The notes under the pieces were generated by a model. That model searched no databases. It saw nothing but the letters and a program-made list of their open reading frames with translations, and had not been told where the DNA came from. 64,000 nt of DNA, from NCBI RefSeq assembly GCF_024448985.1, contig NZ_JAMOII010000001.1, positions 372,001 through 436,000 of the forward strand. Reading direction: 5' to 3'. The translations under genes and the position numbers were made by a program. Within the stretch, counting starts at the first letter, position 1, and the number at the start of each line of letters is the position of its first letter. Shown in pieces: positions 10,640 to 19,906 of this stretch. The DNA is from Stutzerimonas stutzeri (GTDB lineage Bacteria; Pseudomonadota; Gammaproteobacteria; Pseudomonadales; Pseudomonadaceae).

Positions 10640-11884
10640 ATGGTCATGATGAACCGCAATTCTGATGGGGATACCGGCAGCGAAATGTCGTTGATGGTCG
10701 ACGGGTTTGAACGTGGCAGGCTATCCATCGGCGAGATGCTTACCGAGGCGCTGGACGTGGTGCGTCACCATCTACGAATGGAAGTGGCTTTCATTGGAGA
10801 ATTTCGGGACGGAAGGCGCGTATTTCGTTATATCGAAGGGCAATACCGCTCGATGTCGCTGGCCGTTGGCGACGGCAGACTGTTAGAGGAAAGCTACTGC
10901 CAACGCATCGTTGATGGACGGTTACCGGAACTTATCCGCAACGCTGGCGAATTACAGGAAGCGCTGGCACTCCCGGCGACCCGGACGTTACCCGTCGGTG
11001 CGCACATGAGCGTGCCGATTCGCTTCAGCGATGGTTCGCTCTACGGCACCTTCTGCTGTTTCAGTACGCAACCCGACGAAACCCTGAACGACGCCGATCT
11101 GGAGACCTTGCGCCTGTTCGCCCGTTTTGCCGGAAGGGTGCTCGAGCGACACGCGCTCAGCGAACAACAGCGCAATGAAAAACTCGAGCGCATCAAGGCG
11201 GTCATTGCCCAGCGTGATTGCTGGATGGTCTATCAGCCGATCTTCCATTTGGTGCACAACACCATCATCGGCTACGAAGCGCTGGCGCGTTTTCGCCCCG
11301 AGCCATACCGCTCACCGGACCTCTGGATGGGTGAGGCAGGCGAGGTCGGGCTTCGCACGAAACTTGAAGTCATGCTGCTCGAAACGGCACTCGAGGCGCT
11401 GCCGTTGATTCCCGAAGATGTGTACCTGTCCTTAAATGTCTGCCCCGATGCACTGTTGGACGGCTCGGTAGTGGCACTGCTTGCCAGGCAGCCACTGCAT
11501 CGACTGATGCTCGAAGTGACCGAGCACACCTCCATCGTCGACTACGCGTTGGTCGCGGCGATTCTCGAACCGCTACGCCAGGGTGGATTGCGGTTGGCGG
11601 TCGACGATGCGGGCGCCGGCTATGCCAGCTTTCGCCACATCCTCAAGCTCAAGCCTGACGTTATCAAGCTCGACCGCAGCCTGATTAGCAACGTCGATAG
11701 CAACAACGACACCTGCGCTCTGGCTGCGGCACTGATCCGCTTCGCCGAGCAGACGGGCAGCAACATCATTGCCGAAGGCGTCGAGACGGATGCAGAGCTG
11801 ACGACCCTGCGCGGCCTCCAGGTGACCAAGGCGCAGGGCTTTCTGCTCGGGCTGCCGCAGCCGCTAGAAGGTTCGGCTGGCTGA
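10640..11884 (+). CDS. GAF-EAL cyclic-di-GMP phosphodiesterase
   Basis: A 414-residue soluble two-domain protein. Residues about 30-170 form a GAF-like sensor (EVAFIGEFRDGRR ... VPIRFSDGSLYGTFCCFS); residues about 190-410 form an EAL domain with intact key motifs: E213-A-L, the metal-site segments LNVCP, EVTEHT, DDAGAGYASF, KLDRSL, EGVET and the QGFLLGLP ending. It should hydrolyse c-di-GMP to pGpG. The loop reads DDAGAG rather than the commoner DDFGTG, a mild variation. There is no GGDEF or membrane segment, so it is a cytoplasmic sensor of an unknown ligand. GAGGG near 10635 could favour the Met at 10646 over 10640. Confidence 0.88.
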   Translation: MVMMNRNSDGDTGSEMSLMVDGFERGRLSIGEMLTEALDVVRHHLRMEVAFIGEFRDGRRVFRYIEGQYRSMSLAVGDGRLLEESYCQRIVDGRLPELIRNAGELQEALALPATRTLPVGAHMSVPIRFSDGSLYGTFCCFSTQPDETLNDADLETLRLFARFAGRVLERHALSEQQRNEKLERIKAVIAQRDCWMVYQPIFHLVHNTIIGYEALARFRPEPYRSPDLWMGEAGEVGLRTKLEVMLLETALEALPLIPEDVYLSLNVCPDALLDGSVVALLARQPLHRLMLEVTEHTSIVDYALVAAILEPLRQGGLRLAVDDAGAGYASFRHILKLKPDVIKLDRSLISNVDSNNDTCALAAALIRFAEQTGSNIIAEGVETDAELTTLRGLQVTKAQGFLLGLPQPLEGSAG

Positions 11885-12060
11885 GCGAACGAACCGCTGA
11901 TTGACTGATCCACTTTGCCGCGAAGTCCTGTCGTCCTGGCGTCACGCGCACCAACCGGGAAAGTTACAATCCAAACCGCTGTGCAAGTTTCCGGGGCTGC
12001 CATCCAGCCGTTGTCCGCGAGACTGCTGTGTTTTCGTCTTGCCGGAGTCGCCCGTTTCCC

Positions 12061-12468
12061 ATGCACCGTCCCCGTCGCGTCCCGATCTGGATAGCCGCTC
12101 TGGCGATGCTGCTGCATCTGTTCGCGATGCCACTGATGAGCGCTGGTGCGCCGGGCATGGCCGGACACTGCACAATGGCCGAGGCCAGCCGGCATGCTTC
12201 CACCCATTTCACTGCGCATAACGGCTACGCGACGGCTATCAGCCACGCGGTGGGTGACAACCAATCCATCCCTAAGCCAGCGCGCCACCTCGGCATGCCT
12301 TGCTGCTGCGCTGGCTCGGCGTCGATGGCTGCGATACCCTCCAGCGCGACGGCATTGCACCCGCCGCGGCTGGTACAACGCAATGTCCTGCCCCTCGTCA
12401 TGGCGACGCCGCTGTCGCCGCGTTATCGCTGGCCCCGCCTCAACCCTCGCGCTTCTCCGCTCACCTGA
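12061..12468 (+). CDS. Small exported Cys/His-rich protein, DUF2946-like
   Basis: A 135-residue protein with an N-terminal signal-like segment (RRVPIWIAALAMLLHLFAMPLMSAG), then a His/Met/Cys-rich part with HCTMAEASRHASTHF and GMPCCCAG. Such short proteins, placed just before a PepSY-type membrane protein, resemble the DUF2946 family, which is linked to copper and other metal handling; my match is by general layout only. It lies about 115 bases before the PepSY gene on the same strand. Codon usage looks native. Function unknown; metal binding or sensing is an inference from the composition. Confidence 0.5.
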   Translation: MHRPRRVPIWIAALAMLLHLFAMPLMSAGAPGMAGHCTMAEASRHASTHFTAHNGYATAISHAVGDNQSIPKPARHLGMPCCCAGSASMAAIPSSATALHPPRLVQRNVLPLVMATPLSPRYRWPRLNPRASPLT

Positions 12469-12583
12469 TCGTTTGGAAATCGCCTGCCCGATTGCTTGCG
12501 TCAATACCATTTGGGCAGCCGGCCGCGTCGCCAATCCTCAATCACCGGGGGGTGGCTGAATCTTTTCGAACAAGTGAGTTTTT

Positions 12584-13981
12584 ATGTCGTCATCCATTTC
12601 CCCTGCCCAGCCTGAGGCACCGCCTCTTGCGTTCCGGGTGCAGCGACCCTTGCTGGCGCTGCTGATCCGTCTGCATCTGTACGTTGGCCTGTTCGTCGGG
12701 CCGTTCATCCTCATCGCGGCGTTGAGCGGCTTGTTCTATGCCCTAACGCCACAGCTGGAGAGCCGGCTCTATGCTGAACAATTGTTCGTCGACAGCGACG
12801 GACCTTCGCTGCCCCTGGCACGGCAGATTGAAGTCGCACAAGCACACATCGGCGAGGCGGCGACGCTGTCGGCGGTGCGTCCGGCACCGCAGCCCGGCAC
12901 CACGACACGGGTGATGTTCAGCGCGCCGGAGCTGGGACCGTCGGAGAGCCGCGCCGTGTTCATCGACCCGGTAACGGCTGAGATCCGCGGCGATCTGCTG
13001 GTTTACGGCACCACCGGAATATTGCCGCTGCGCACATGGCTCGATCAGTTTCACCGCAGCCTGTTGCTGGGCGAGCCGGGCCGAATCTATAGCGAGCTGG
13101 CCGCCTCTTGGCTATGGGCTGCGGCGCTGGGTGGGCTGGCGCTCTGGGTTATCCGGCGCCAGGGTAATCGCAAGGCGAACGTGGCCAGGACGCAACGGTT
13201 ACGACGCTGGCATGCCACGCTGGGGCTGTGCTTGCTGTTGGGGTTGCTGTTCTTCTCCGCCACCGGTCTGACGTGGTCGCGCTGGGCGGGGGACAACATC
13301 GGCGTCGCGCGGGCGGCCTTCGGTATGTCTACGCCGAGCGTATCCACTGCGCTGACCGGCGAGCCGGTGGCGCCAGCGGGTGAACATGCCCATCACGCCG
13401 AAATGCAGATGGCTGCGGCTGAGCCGGGTGATCCTGCCTTATTCGATGCTGTGCTGGCTGCTGCGCGCCACGCCGGTATCGACGCCGGCAAGCTGGAAAT
13501 TGTCCCGGCGGCAGGCTCGGATCGTGCCTGGACGGTGACCGAGATCGACCGCAGCTGGCCGACACAGGTCGACGCCGTAGCCATCGATCCGCGCTCGCTG
13601 GCGGTCACCGATCGCATCGATTTCGCCACTTTCCCGCTGGCAGCCAAGCTGACGCGCTGGGGAATCGATGCCCATATGGGTTCGTTGTTCGGCCTGGCCA
13701 ATCAGCTGCTGCTTGCCGTCACCGCGCTCGGCCTGGTGACGCTGGTGATCTGGGGTTATCTGATGTGGTGGCGCCGCCGTTCGCCTGCGCCCCGGCCCGG
13801 TGTATTGCAGGCGCTGCGCGATCTGTCGCCGACTACTCGTGTGGTGACGGTGGGGCTTGCGGTGCTGTTCGGTTATTGCATGCCGGTGCTCGGCGGCAGC
13901 CTGATTCTGTTCCTCTTTGCCGAGTGGGTTATCGGCGGTATACGGCGTACCGATCGCGAGACCTTGCGACAGCCTGGCTGA
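12584..13981 (+). CDS. PepSY-associated transmembrane protein (reductase-like)
   Basis: A 465-residue inner-membrane protein. Helix 1 (about residues 25-52, LLIRLHLYVGLFVGPFILIAA) carries the His of the PepSY-TM family; a large periplasmic PepSY region follows, then helices near 175-195, 210-230 and 370-395, with FHRSLLLGEPGR and RRWHATLGL giving further conserved His. Family members sit with TonB receptors or metal proteins and are thought to move electrons to reduce ferric siderophores. Here no TonB receptor is adjacent; only the small Cys/His-rich protein is. A His-rich periplasmic stretch (GEHAHHAEMQM) around residue 268 may bind metal. Confidence 0.8.
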   Translation: MSSSISPAQPEAPPLAFRVQRPLLALLIRLHLYVGLFVGPFILIAALSGLFYALTPQLESRLYAEQLFVDSDGPSLPLARQIEVAQAHIGEAATLSAVRPAPQPGTTTRVMFSAPELGPSESRAVFIDPVTAEIRGDLLVYGTTGILPLRTWLDQFHRSLLLGEPGRIYSELAASWLWAAALGGLALWVIRRQGNRKANVARTQRLRRWHATLGLCLLLGLLFFSATGLTWSRWAGDNIGVARAAFGMSTPSVSTALTGEPVAPAGEHAHHAEMQMAAAEPGDPALFDAVLAAARHAGIDAGKLEIVPAAGSDRAWTVTEIDRSWPTQVDAVAIDPRSLAVTDRIDFATFPLAAKLTRWGIDAHMGSLFGLANQLLLAVTALGLVTLVIWGYLMWWRRRSPAPRPGVLQALRDLSPTTRVVTVGLAVLFGYCMPVLGGSLILFLFAEWVIGGIRRTDRETLRQPG

Positions 13982-13985
13982 GCCA

Positions 13986-15377
13986 TCAGTGCTCGACGGC
14001 CTGCCAGCCACCGCCGAGCACTTGATAGAGACTGATCAGCGCATTGAGCTGGCTTTCGCGCAGTTGTACGGCTGTCAGCTCGGTATTGAACAGGTTGCGC
14101 TGGGCGTCGAGGGTTTCCAGATACGACGAATAGCCAGCTCGATAACGATCTTCGGCGAAGGTCAGCGACCGCTCGAGAATCGCGCGGCGCGCCTCGACGC
14201 GTTCGATCTGCTGCCGCAGGTTACCCACCGCCGACAGGCTGTTCTCTACCTCGGTGAACGCTTCCAGCGCAGTGGCACGATAGGCGAAGGCCGCTTGATT
14301 GCGTTGCGCGACCGCGATGTTCACACCCGCTTCCAGACGCCCGGCGTCGAAGATGGGGGCCAGCACGCTGGCGCCGATATCCCAGACGCGGACCGGGTCG
14401 TAATCCAGTGAATTGACGAACAGTTGGCCGAGGCTGGCTGAGACCTGCACCTGCGGCAGAAAACGGTCGCGCTGGGCTTGCAGATTAAGGTCGCTGGCCG
14501 CCAGCAACAGTTCGGCCTGATGGATATCCGGCCGCCGCCGCAGCAGTTCCGAAGGCAACACGGCGGGCACGCTTGGCGATTCGAGCGCGAGCAACCCGGC
14601 GCCGCGCTGCACCGTGCCCGGTAGTGCTCCGGTGAGCAGACGCAGCGCGTTTTCCTGCTCGCGAATCGCCTGTTCCAGTTGGGGCAGCAGCTGCGCTGCG
14701 GCTTCGTATTCGGACTGCGCCTGCGTCAGTTCAAGTTGCGAGGTGTAGCCGAGGCTGGCGCGGTCCTCGGCGACACGCAGCGCCTGCTGGCGCGACTCGA
14801 CGGTTTCGCGGGTCACGAACAGCTGGCGGTCCAGCGACAACAGCGAGACATAGGCACGTGCTGTGGTGCTGGCAACGGCCAGGCGCACGGCGTCGCGTTC
14901 GGCCTCGCTGGCCTGGTATTGCAGCTCCGCGGCTTCGCGCAGACGCTTTAGCCGGCCCCAGATATCCAGCTCGTAAGACACTTGCAGCGAGGGCTGCGCC
15001 GCTGTGGTATGCGCGATGCCGAGCACATTGAGCTCCCGCGCGCGTTGCACGCCCAGCACCGCGTCTAGATTCGGCAGCAGCGAAGCGTGGGACAGGCGGA
15101 TCTGTTCACGCGCCTGTTCGACCCGCGACGCGCCTATCAGCACGTCGGTGTTATGTGCCAACGCGGTTTCGATCAGTGCCGTCAGTTGCTGGTCACCAAA
15201 TGCCTGCCACCAGGTGGCGGAGACTTCGGCTGTGCGCGCCGCCTCGTCGCGCCATTGCGTGGGCGGGGTAAACGCAGCTTCGGGCGGCAGCGGCTGGCGC
15301 GGTGGCATGCAGCCTGCCAGCGTGATCAGCAACAGTCCCGACAACAGACGAAGCCGGAGATAGGACGAGTAAGTCAT
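13986..15377 (-). CDS. Outer-membrane efflux lipoprotein (NodT/OprM-like)
   Basis: A 463-residue outer-membrane factor of the TolC/NodT type. The signal peptide ends in a lipobox (LLLITLAGC), so the protein should be lipidated. Two long alpha-helical repeats rich in Ala, Gln and Glu are evident (ALAHNTDVLIGASRVEQAREQ; VRLAVASTTARAYVSLLSLD; ELLRRRPDIHQAELLLAASD), as in trimeric efflux ducts. Its ATG overlaps the stop of the HlyD-type gene by four bases, so the three genes MFS, adaptor and duct form one operon on the minus strand and should make one tripartite exporter. Substrate unknown. Confidence 0.9.
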   Translation of the reverse strand: MTYSSYLRLRLLSGLLLITLAGCMPPRQPLPPEAAFTPPTQWRDEAARTAEVSATWWQAFGDQQLTALIETALAHNTDVLIGASRVEQAREQIRLSHASLLPNLDAVLGVQRARELNVLGIAHTTAAQPSLQVSYELDIWGRLKRLREAAELQYQASEAERDAVRLAVASTTARAYVSLLSLDRQLFVTRETVESRQQALRVAEDRASLGYTSQLELTQAQSEYEAAAQLLPQLEQAIREQENALRLLTGALPGTVQRGAGLLALESPSVPAVLPSELLRRRPDIHQAELLLAASDLNLQAQRDRFLPQVQVSASLGQLFVNSLDYDPVRVWDIGASVLAPIFDAGRLEAGVNIAVAQRNQAAFAYRATALEAFTEVENSLSAVGNLRQQIERVEARRAILERSLTFAEDRYRAGYSSYLETLDAQRNLFNTELTAVQLRESQLNALISLYQVLGGGWQAVEH

Positions 15378-16558
15378 TGCGTGCCGTCCGCTGCGGTATC
15401 AGCGGCCTCGGCGTCGCTGCTTGTATCCACATGAGTGACCACCGACAGCCCCGGTCGCAGGCGTTGGCTCAACGGCTGGTTCGGATCAATGGAAATGCGC
15501 ACCGGTATCCGCTGCACCACCTTGGTGAAATTGCCGGTCGCATTATCCGGGCGTAGCACGCTGAATTCCGAGCCGGTGGCCGGTGCCAAACGCTGTACAC
15601 GCCCGCTCAGGCGAGCACCGTCCAGTGCGTCGACCTCAATGGACACCGGCTGGCCTGGGCGCATGGCGAAGGTCTGGGTTTCCTTGTAATTGGCGATCAC
15701 CCAAAGCTGCTCCGGCACCAGATAGAGCAGCTGCGAGCCGGCCGCGACGTACTGGCCCTGGCGCACCGTGACTTCGCTGACCTGGCCGTCGCGCGGCGCT
15801 TCGATGACCGTGTTGTCCAGGTCAATCTGCGCCCGCTTCTGTGCCGCTTCGGCAATCTCCACTTGCGCCTGAAGTCCGCCGCGTGAGACTTCGCTGGCCT
15901 TCAACGTCTGCTCGGCAATAGCGATGGCGGCCTGGGCCTGCTTCACGTTTGCCGCCGCTGCGCGGGCGCTGGCGCGGATCTGGTCGCGCTCACGAATCGA
16001 GACCGAGCCGCGTTCGGCCAGCTCGTTGACGCGTTTTTCATCGGCCAGGGCGCGCTGCAGCTCCGCTTCGGCGGCCGACAGCTCGGCGCGGCGTGACGCC
16101 AGCGTGGCGCGATTGGAAGCCAGGGTCTGTTCGAGGTTTTCTAGCCCGAAACGCTGCGCGGCCAGCTCGGCACGGCGCTGCTCGACTAACTGGCGATACT
16201 GTCGATCATCGATGCGCACCAGCGGCTGGCCGCGCGCGACTTGCTCGAAATCCTGTACCAGCACCTCGGTAACGTAGCCGTTGACCTGCGGCGCGAGCAC
16301 GGTGATCTGCCCGCGCACATAGGCGTTTTCGGTGACCGCGACACGGTCGGTGAACGGCCACAGCTGCCAGGCGTAGAGAATCGCCAAAACACCGGCCAGC
16401 GCGACCAACGCCATCAGCATGACCGAGCGGCGGCTTGGCTTGATCGTCTTCGGCGGATCGTCCGGTGCCGGGCCGGCATCCGTCACTGCAGCTGAGGGCT
16501 GTGGTGGTTGAGCTGTCTGCAAGGCTTCTTCTTCGTCGGGTCGTTTGGTTTCACTCAT
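15374..16558 (-). CDS. Membrane-fusion protein of an EmrAB-type efflux pump
   Basis: A 394-residue periplasmic adaptor of the HlyD/EmrA family. A cytoplasmic Pro-rich N-tail of about 40 residues precedes one membrane segment (SVMLMALVALAGVLAILYAW). The biotinyl-lipoyl half-motifs (VTENAYVRGQITVLAPQVNGY and the second half around VIEAPRDGQVSEVTVRQGQY) flank a long coiled coil of about 110 residues, as in EmrA. It links the MFS pump (stop/start overlap of four bases upstream) to the outer-membrane duct (overlap downstream). Translational coupling suggests fixed stoichiometry. No regulator is adjacent. Confidence 0.92.
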   Translation of the reverse strand: MSETKRPDEEEALQTAQPPQPSAAVTDAGPAPDDPPKTIKPSRRSVMLMALVALAGVLAILYAWQLWPFTDRVAVTENAYVRGQITVLAPQVNGYVTEVLVQDFEQVARGQPLVRIDDRQYRQLVEQRRAELAAQRFGLENLEQTLASNRATLASRRAELSAAEAELQRALADEKRVNELAERGSVSIRERDQIRASARAAAANVKQAQAAIAIAEQTLKASEVSRGGLQAQVEIAEAAQKRAQIDLDNTVIEAPRDGQVSEVTVRQGQYVAAGSQLLYLVPEQLWVIANYKETQTFAMRPGQPVSIEVDALDGARLSGRVQRLAPATGSEFSVLRPDNATGNFTKVVQRIPVRISIDPNQPLSQRLRPGLSVVTHVDTSSDAEAADTAADGTQ

Positions 16559-18249
16559 GGAGGCGGGGCGTTCCTGTTCTGCCGCGCGAGGCGCAATGTG
16601 TGATAGAGCGTCCAGCCGAACACGCCGATGGCGAGCATGCCGATCAGCCGGAATACATCATTGAAGGCCAACACGTTGGCCTCGCGCGTGGTCGCTTGGC
16701 TCAGCTGCGCCGCGCTCTGTGCCTGGCGCAATCGAGGGTCGCTCTGGCGCGGCGCCAGCGCCTGGCTCTGGGCTTGCAGCCGCTGCGCGATACGCGGATC
16801 GCTCGGCACCACCTGCTCGGTCAGATGGCTGGAGTGGTACTTCTCGCGAACCACCTGATAGGTGCCGAACAACGCTGGCGCTGCCAGCCCGCCGAGGCTT
16901 TGGGTCATGGTGAACAGCACGATGAAGCTGACCAGATAATTGGGCCCGTTGCGCAGCGCCTTGCCGATGCCAGTAATCAGCAGCGGGCCGAGGAACATGC
17001 CACTGGCGAAGGCCAGCAGGCCCTGACTGAGGAACATGTCGTGCGGGCGGGTGAGGTTGGTGGCGTCGAGGTCGAGGAAGCTGGCGACCACGATCAACAC
17101 GATCGACAGCAAAATCTGCGGCAACGCGGTAGTGAGGCTGAAGGTCATCGCGCTGCCAGCGATGCCCATACTTAGCCCAAGCAGAATCACTGCATACAGT
17201 GGCTGTAGCTGTTCGGTGCCCATGCCCAAAGTCTGCAGCAGGCCGACCGCGCCGTAGGTCTGCTCTGACAACAACAGACGCAGCGCCAAGGCACCGAAGG
17301 CGAAGCGCAGCATTTCAGCGGTGCCGAGCCAGCGGGTGTGCAGCAAGGGATTACGTCTGTGGTGTTCGATCATGAACGCCGTGCACATCAGCACCAGCGC
17401 GACGATCAGCGCGTAGCCGAGCCAGGGCTGCTCGGTCCACCAAAGTATTCGACCCTGGGCCAGCACCGCCGCGATCAGCGCCAAAGCCGGGGCGAGCAGG
17501 GCGAAGGTGAGAAAATCCAGCGGCTCGAAGACCTTGATGCGTTCGCCCAAGGGCAGCTTGAGCACTACCACCGCCGCCAGCGAGCAAAGCGCCAGGCCGC
17601 TCTCGAACACATAGAGGCGGTGCCATTCGCCCATGTCCAGCAATGCCGGCGACATCAGCCAGGCGAGGGGCGTGCCCAATTGTGAAATGCCGAAGCCGAA
17701 AATCACCCCCTTCGGCAGGTCCGCCTTGCGGAAGGCTTGCAGCATGTAGAACAACCCGAGGGATGAAGTGGTAGCCGCTGCCAGGCCACTGGCAGCGCGA
17801 ACGAACACTGCCATTTCCAGCCCTTCGACGAAAACGTGAGCGATGCTCAGCAGCGCATACAACGTCAGCCCGATCTCGGCGAAGCGGCGCAAGCCGTACT
17901 GCTGGCGAAATTTGATCATCAACAAATTGGCCGAGACGTTGACCATGAAATAGGCCGCTGGTAGCCAAGCGGCTTGTGACGGCGTCAGGCCAAGGTCGCC
18001 CTGAATGCTCGGCAGGTTGGCAATGAACAGTGCGTTGCCCAAGCCGCCGGTTAGCCCGACCAGCACGGCAACACAGGCATAGGCGATGCGCATCGGCATC
18101 GGATGCAGCAGGATTGCCGGCGAACCGGGCATGGATGGGCGTTCGTGCGGTTCCCAGCGAGGAACGGGGGCGAGGTATTCCGGCATGTTTCGCAGGGCTC
18201 GACGGCGATGGCTCAGGGTTATGTGCGCTTCTGCCGGGACGGCAGTCAT
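16555..18249 (-). CDS. MFS multidrug transporter, EmrB/QacA (DHA2) type
   Basis: A 564-residue major-facilitator permease with about 14 membrane segments. It carries the loop typical of DHA2 exporters (IANLPSIQGDLGLTPSQAAW, motif D1/A region) and a long periplasmic loop near residue 470-520 rich in Gln and Arg before the last helix. With the adaptor and duct genes it should form a proton-driven tripartite exporter spanning both membranes. The start is uncertain: ATG 18249 gives an 80-residue N-tail before the first helix, ATG 18186 (MPEYLAPVPRW) shortens it by 21; neither has a strong ribosome-binding site. Confidence 0.88.
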   Translation of the reverse strand: MTAVPAEAHITLSHRRRALRNMPEYLAPVPRWEPHERPSMPGSPAILLHPMPMRIAYACVAVLVGLTGGLGNALFIANLPSIQGDLGLTPSQAAWLPAAYFMVNVSANLLMIKFRQQYGLRRFAEIGLTLYALLSIAHVFVEGLEMAVFVRAASGLAAATTSSLGLFYMLQAFRKADLPKGVIFGFGISQLGTPLAWLMSPALLDMGEWHRLYVFESGLALCSLAAVVVLKLPLGERIKVFEPLDFLTFALLAPALALIAAVLAQGRILWWTEQPWLGYALIVALVLMCTAFMIEHHRRNPLLHTRWLGTAEMLRFAFGALALRLLLSEQTYGAVGLLQTLGMGTEQLQPLYAVILLGLSMGIAGSAMTFSLTTALPQILLSIVLIVVASFLDLDATNLTRPHDMFLSQGLLAFASGMFLGPLLITGIGKALRNGPNYLVSFIVLFTMTQSLGGLAAPALFGTYQVVREKYHSSHLTEQVVPSDPRIAQRLQAQSQALAPRQSDPRLRQAQSAAQLSQATTREANVLAFNDVFRLIGMLAIGVFGWTLYHTLRLARQNRNAPPP

Positions 18250-18408
18250 TCTTGGGACAATCGCGAGCGCGAAACGGTTGATCGAAGTTATCGACAGGGC
18301 ACATCACCGGGGCAAGCCGGCTGAACCTTTGACGAAGCGGAGCAGTCGACTTAACAGGTTGGCCGTGTTGTTTCCGGCCGTTTTAGCAAGTCCCAGGAGG
18401 ATTATTCA

Positions 18409-18861
18409 ATGGATACCAAAGACACTATTTCCGTACTCAACGACCTCATCGAAACCAGCAAGGATGGCGAAAAAGGCTTCCGCGAATGTGCTGAGGACCT
18501 CAAGAACCCCCAGCTGAAGACCACCATGACCCAGCGTGCACAGGACTGCGCCACGGCCGCCGCCGAACTGCAGCAACTGGTGCGTACCCTGGGCGGTGAT
18601 CCGGAGACTTCCACCAGCGTTGCGGGAGACATGCACCGTCGCTGGGTCGACCTTAAATCAATGGTCACGGGTAAAAGCGACGAAGCGATTCTCAACGAAT
18701 GCGAGCGTGGTGAAGACGTCGCTCTGAAGAGCTATCGCAAGGCGCTCGACAAGGACCTGCCAGCCGACATTCGCGTGGTGGTTCAGCGCCAGTTCCAGGG
18801 CGTGCAACGCAACCACGATCAGGTCAAGGCGCTGCGTGACGCAGAACGCGCCCGTAGCTGA
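18409..18861 (+). CDS. PA2169-type four-helix-bundle protein (DUF2383)
   Basis: A 150-residue all-helical acidic protein: NDLIETSKDGEKGFRECAED, then QRAQDCATAAAELQQLVRTL, AILNECERGEDVALKSYRKAL and a fourth helix QFQGVQRNHDQVKALRDAE. This is the ferritin-like DUF2383/PA2169 family, abundant in stressed pseudomonads and of unknown biochemistry. The Glu/His spacing (ExxxxxxYRKAL, NHDQV) resembles that of di-iron four-helix proteins, but metal binding is not established. AGGAGG precedes ATG 18409 at the right distance. A terminator follows 20 bases after the stop, so it is a single-gene unit. Confidence 0.85.
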   Translation: MDTKDTISVLNDLIETSKDGEKGFRECAEDLKNPQLKTTMTQRAQDCATAAAELQQLVRTLGGDPETSTSVAGDMHRRWVDLKSMVTGKSDEAILNECERGEDVALKSYRKALDKDLPADIRVVVQRQFQGVQRNHDQVKALRDAERARS

Positions 18862-18882
18862 TCGTGCATTGCTTCGAAAATT

Positions 18883-18905
18883 GCCGGCTAACGCCGGCTT
18901 TTTTT
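18883..18905 (+). terminator. Rho-independent terminator of the DUF2383 gene
   Basis: Six-base GC stem GCCGGC-TAAC-GCCGGC followed directly by seven T residues. Position, stem and T-run fit an intrinsic terminator for the gene ending at 18861. Confidence 0.9.
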
Positions 18906-18982
18906 GGAAGATAATTGGCGGCAGGCGGCATAGCGGGTCAACAACAGCTACGCTGATTCCCTTCGTATCTAGGAGCCTGCCC

Positions 18983-19903
18983 ATGAATTCATTCATCGCT
19001 CCGTCAGACGATGAAACCCGCGCGCAGCGCGCCGAGTTGGCGCAGCTAGTCGAACGTTTCGTCGACGGTGATGGCGTGCACCCGACCGCCATCGATCCCC
19101 TGCACTTGATTCGCTGCGCGGAGCCGGGCGAGCCGGTCTGGGGTGTGCACAAGCCGGCACTTTGCATCATCGTGCAGGGTGGCAAGGAAGTGCGCTTGGC
19201 CGACGAGCTGTACTGCTATGACCCGCTGCATTACCTGGTGGTCTCGGTCACGCTCCCGGTGGGAGGTTGCGTAGTGCGCGCCTCGCCGCAAGAGCCCTAC
19301 TTGTGCATCAGGCTCGACATCGATCCGTCGCTGATCGCCGGGTTGATCAGTGAATCCGGCCAGCTCGCTGAAGTGGACGAGGCACCAGGGCGCGGCCTGT
19401 ATCTGGACCGTATCGATGCTCCGTTGCTCGACGCGACCCTGCGTCTGGTGCGCTTGTTGGACAAGCCAAAGGACATTCCGGTACTGGCACCGCTGGCGCT
19501 GCGCGAAATCTTCTATCGCCTGCTCTGCGGGCCGCAGGGCCAGCATCTGCAGGAGGTCGCATTGCAGGGTAGCCAGTCGCATCGGGTGACCCGCGCCATC
19601 GAGTGGCTCAACCAGAACTATGTCGCGCCGCTGCGCATCGAGGATTTGGCGCGGCGGGTCAATCTCAGCAGTTCCAGCCTGCATCACCGTTTCAAGGCGC
19701 TGACCGCCATGAGCCCGCTGCAATACCAGAAACAGCTCAGGTTGCAGGAGGCTCGGCGGTTGTTGATGGCCGAAGGGGTGGAGGTGTCGGTCGCGGGTTA
19801 CCGGGTCGGCTACGAAAGCCCCTCGCAATTCAGCCGCGAATACAGCCGGTTGTTCGGCGCCTCCCCGATCAAGGACATGGCGCGGCTGCGCAGCATCGCC
19901 TGA
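18983..19903 (+). CDS. AraC-family transcriptional regulator
   Basis: A 306-residue AraC regulator: an N-terminal cupin-like AraC_N domain (residues about 20-190, with PALCIIVQGGKEVRLADELY and YLVVSVTLPVGG) and a C-terminal double helix-turn-helix (about 205-300; RIEDLARRVNLSSSSLHHRF and GYRVGYESPSQFSREYSRLF). ATG 18983 follows AGGAG eight or so bases upstream. It converges with a carboxymuconolactone-decarboxylase-like gene and an SDR gene, four bases separating the stops. AraC_N regulators often control adjacent oxidoreductases that detoxify aldehydes, so those two genes are the likely but untested targets. Confidence 0.9.
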   Translation: MNSFIAPSDDETRAQRAELAQLVERFVDGDGVHPTAIDPLHLIRCAEPGEPVWGVHKPALCIIVQGGKEVRLADELYCYDPLHYLVVSVTLPVGGCVVRASPQEPYLCIRLDIDPSLIAGLISESGQLAEVDEAPGRGLYLDRIDAPLLDATLRLVRLLDKPKDIPVLAPLALREIFYRLLCGPQGQHLQEVALQGSQSHRVTRAIEWLNQNYVAPLRIEDLARRVNLSSSSLHHRFKALTAMSPLQYQKQLRLQEARRLLMAEGVEVSVAGYRVGYESPSQFSREYSRLFGASPIKDMARLRSIA

Positions 19904-19906
19904 GCC

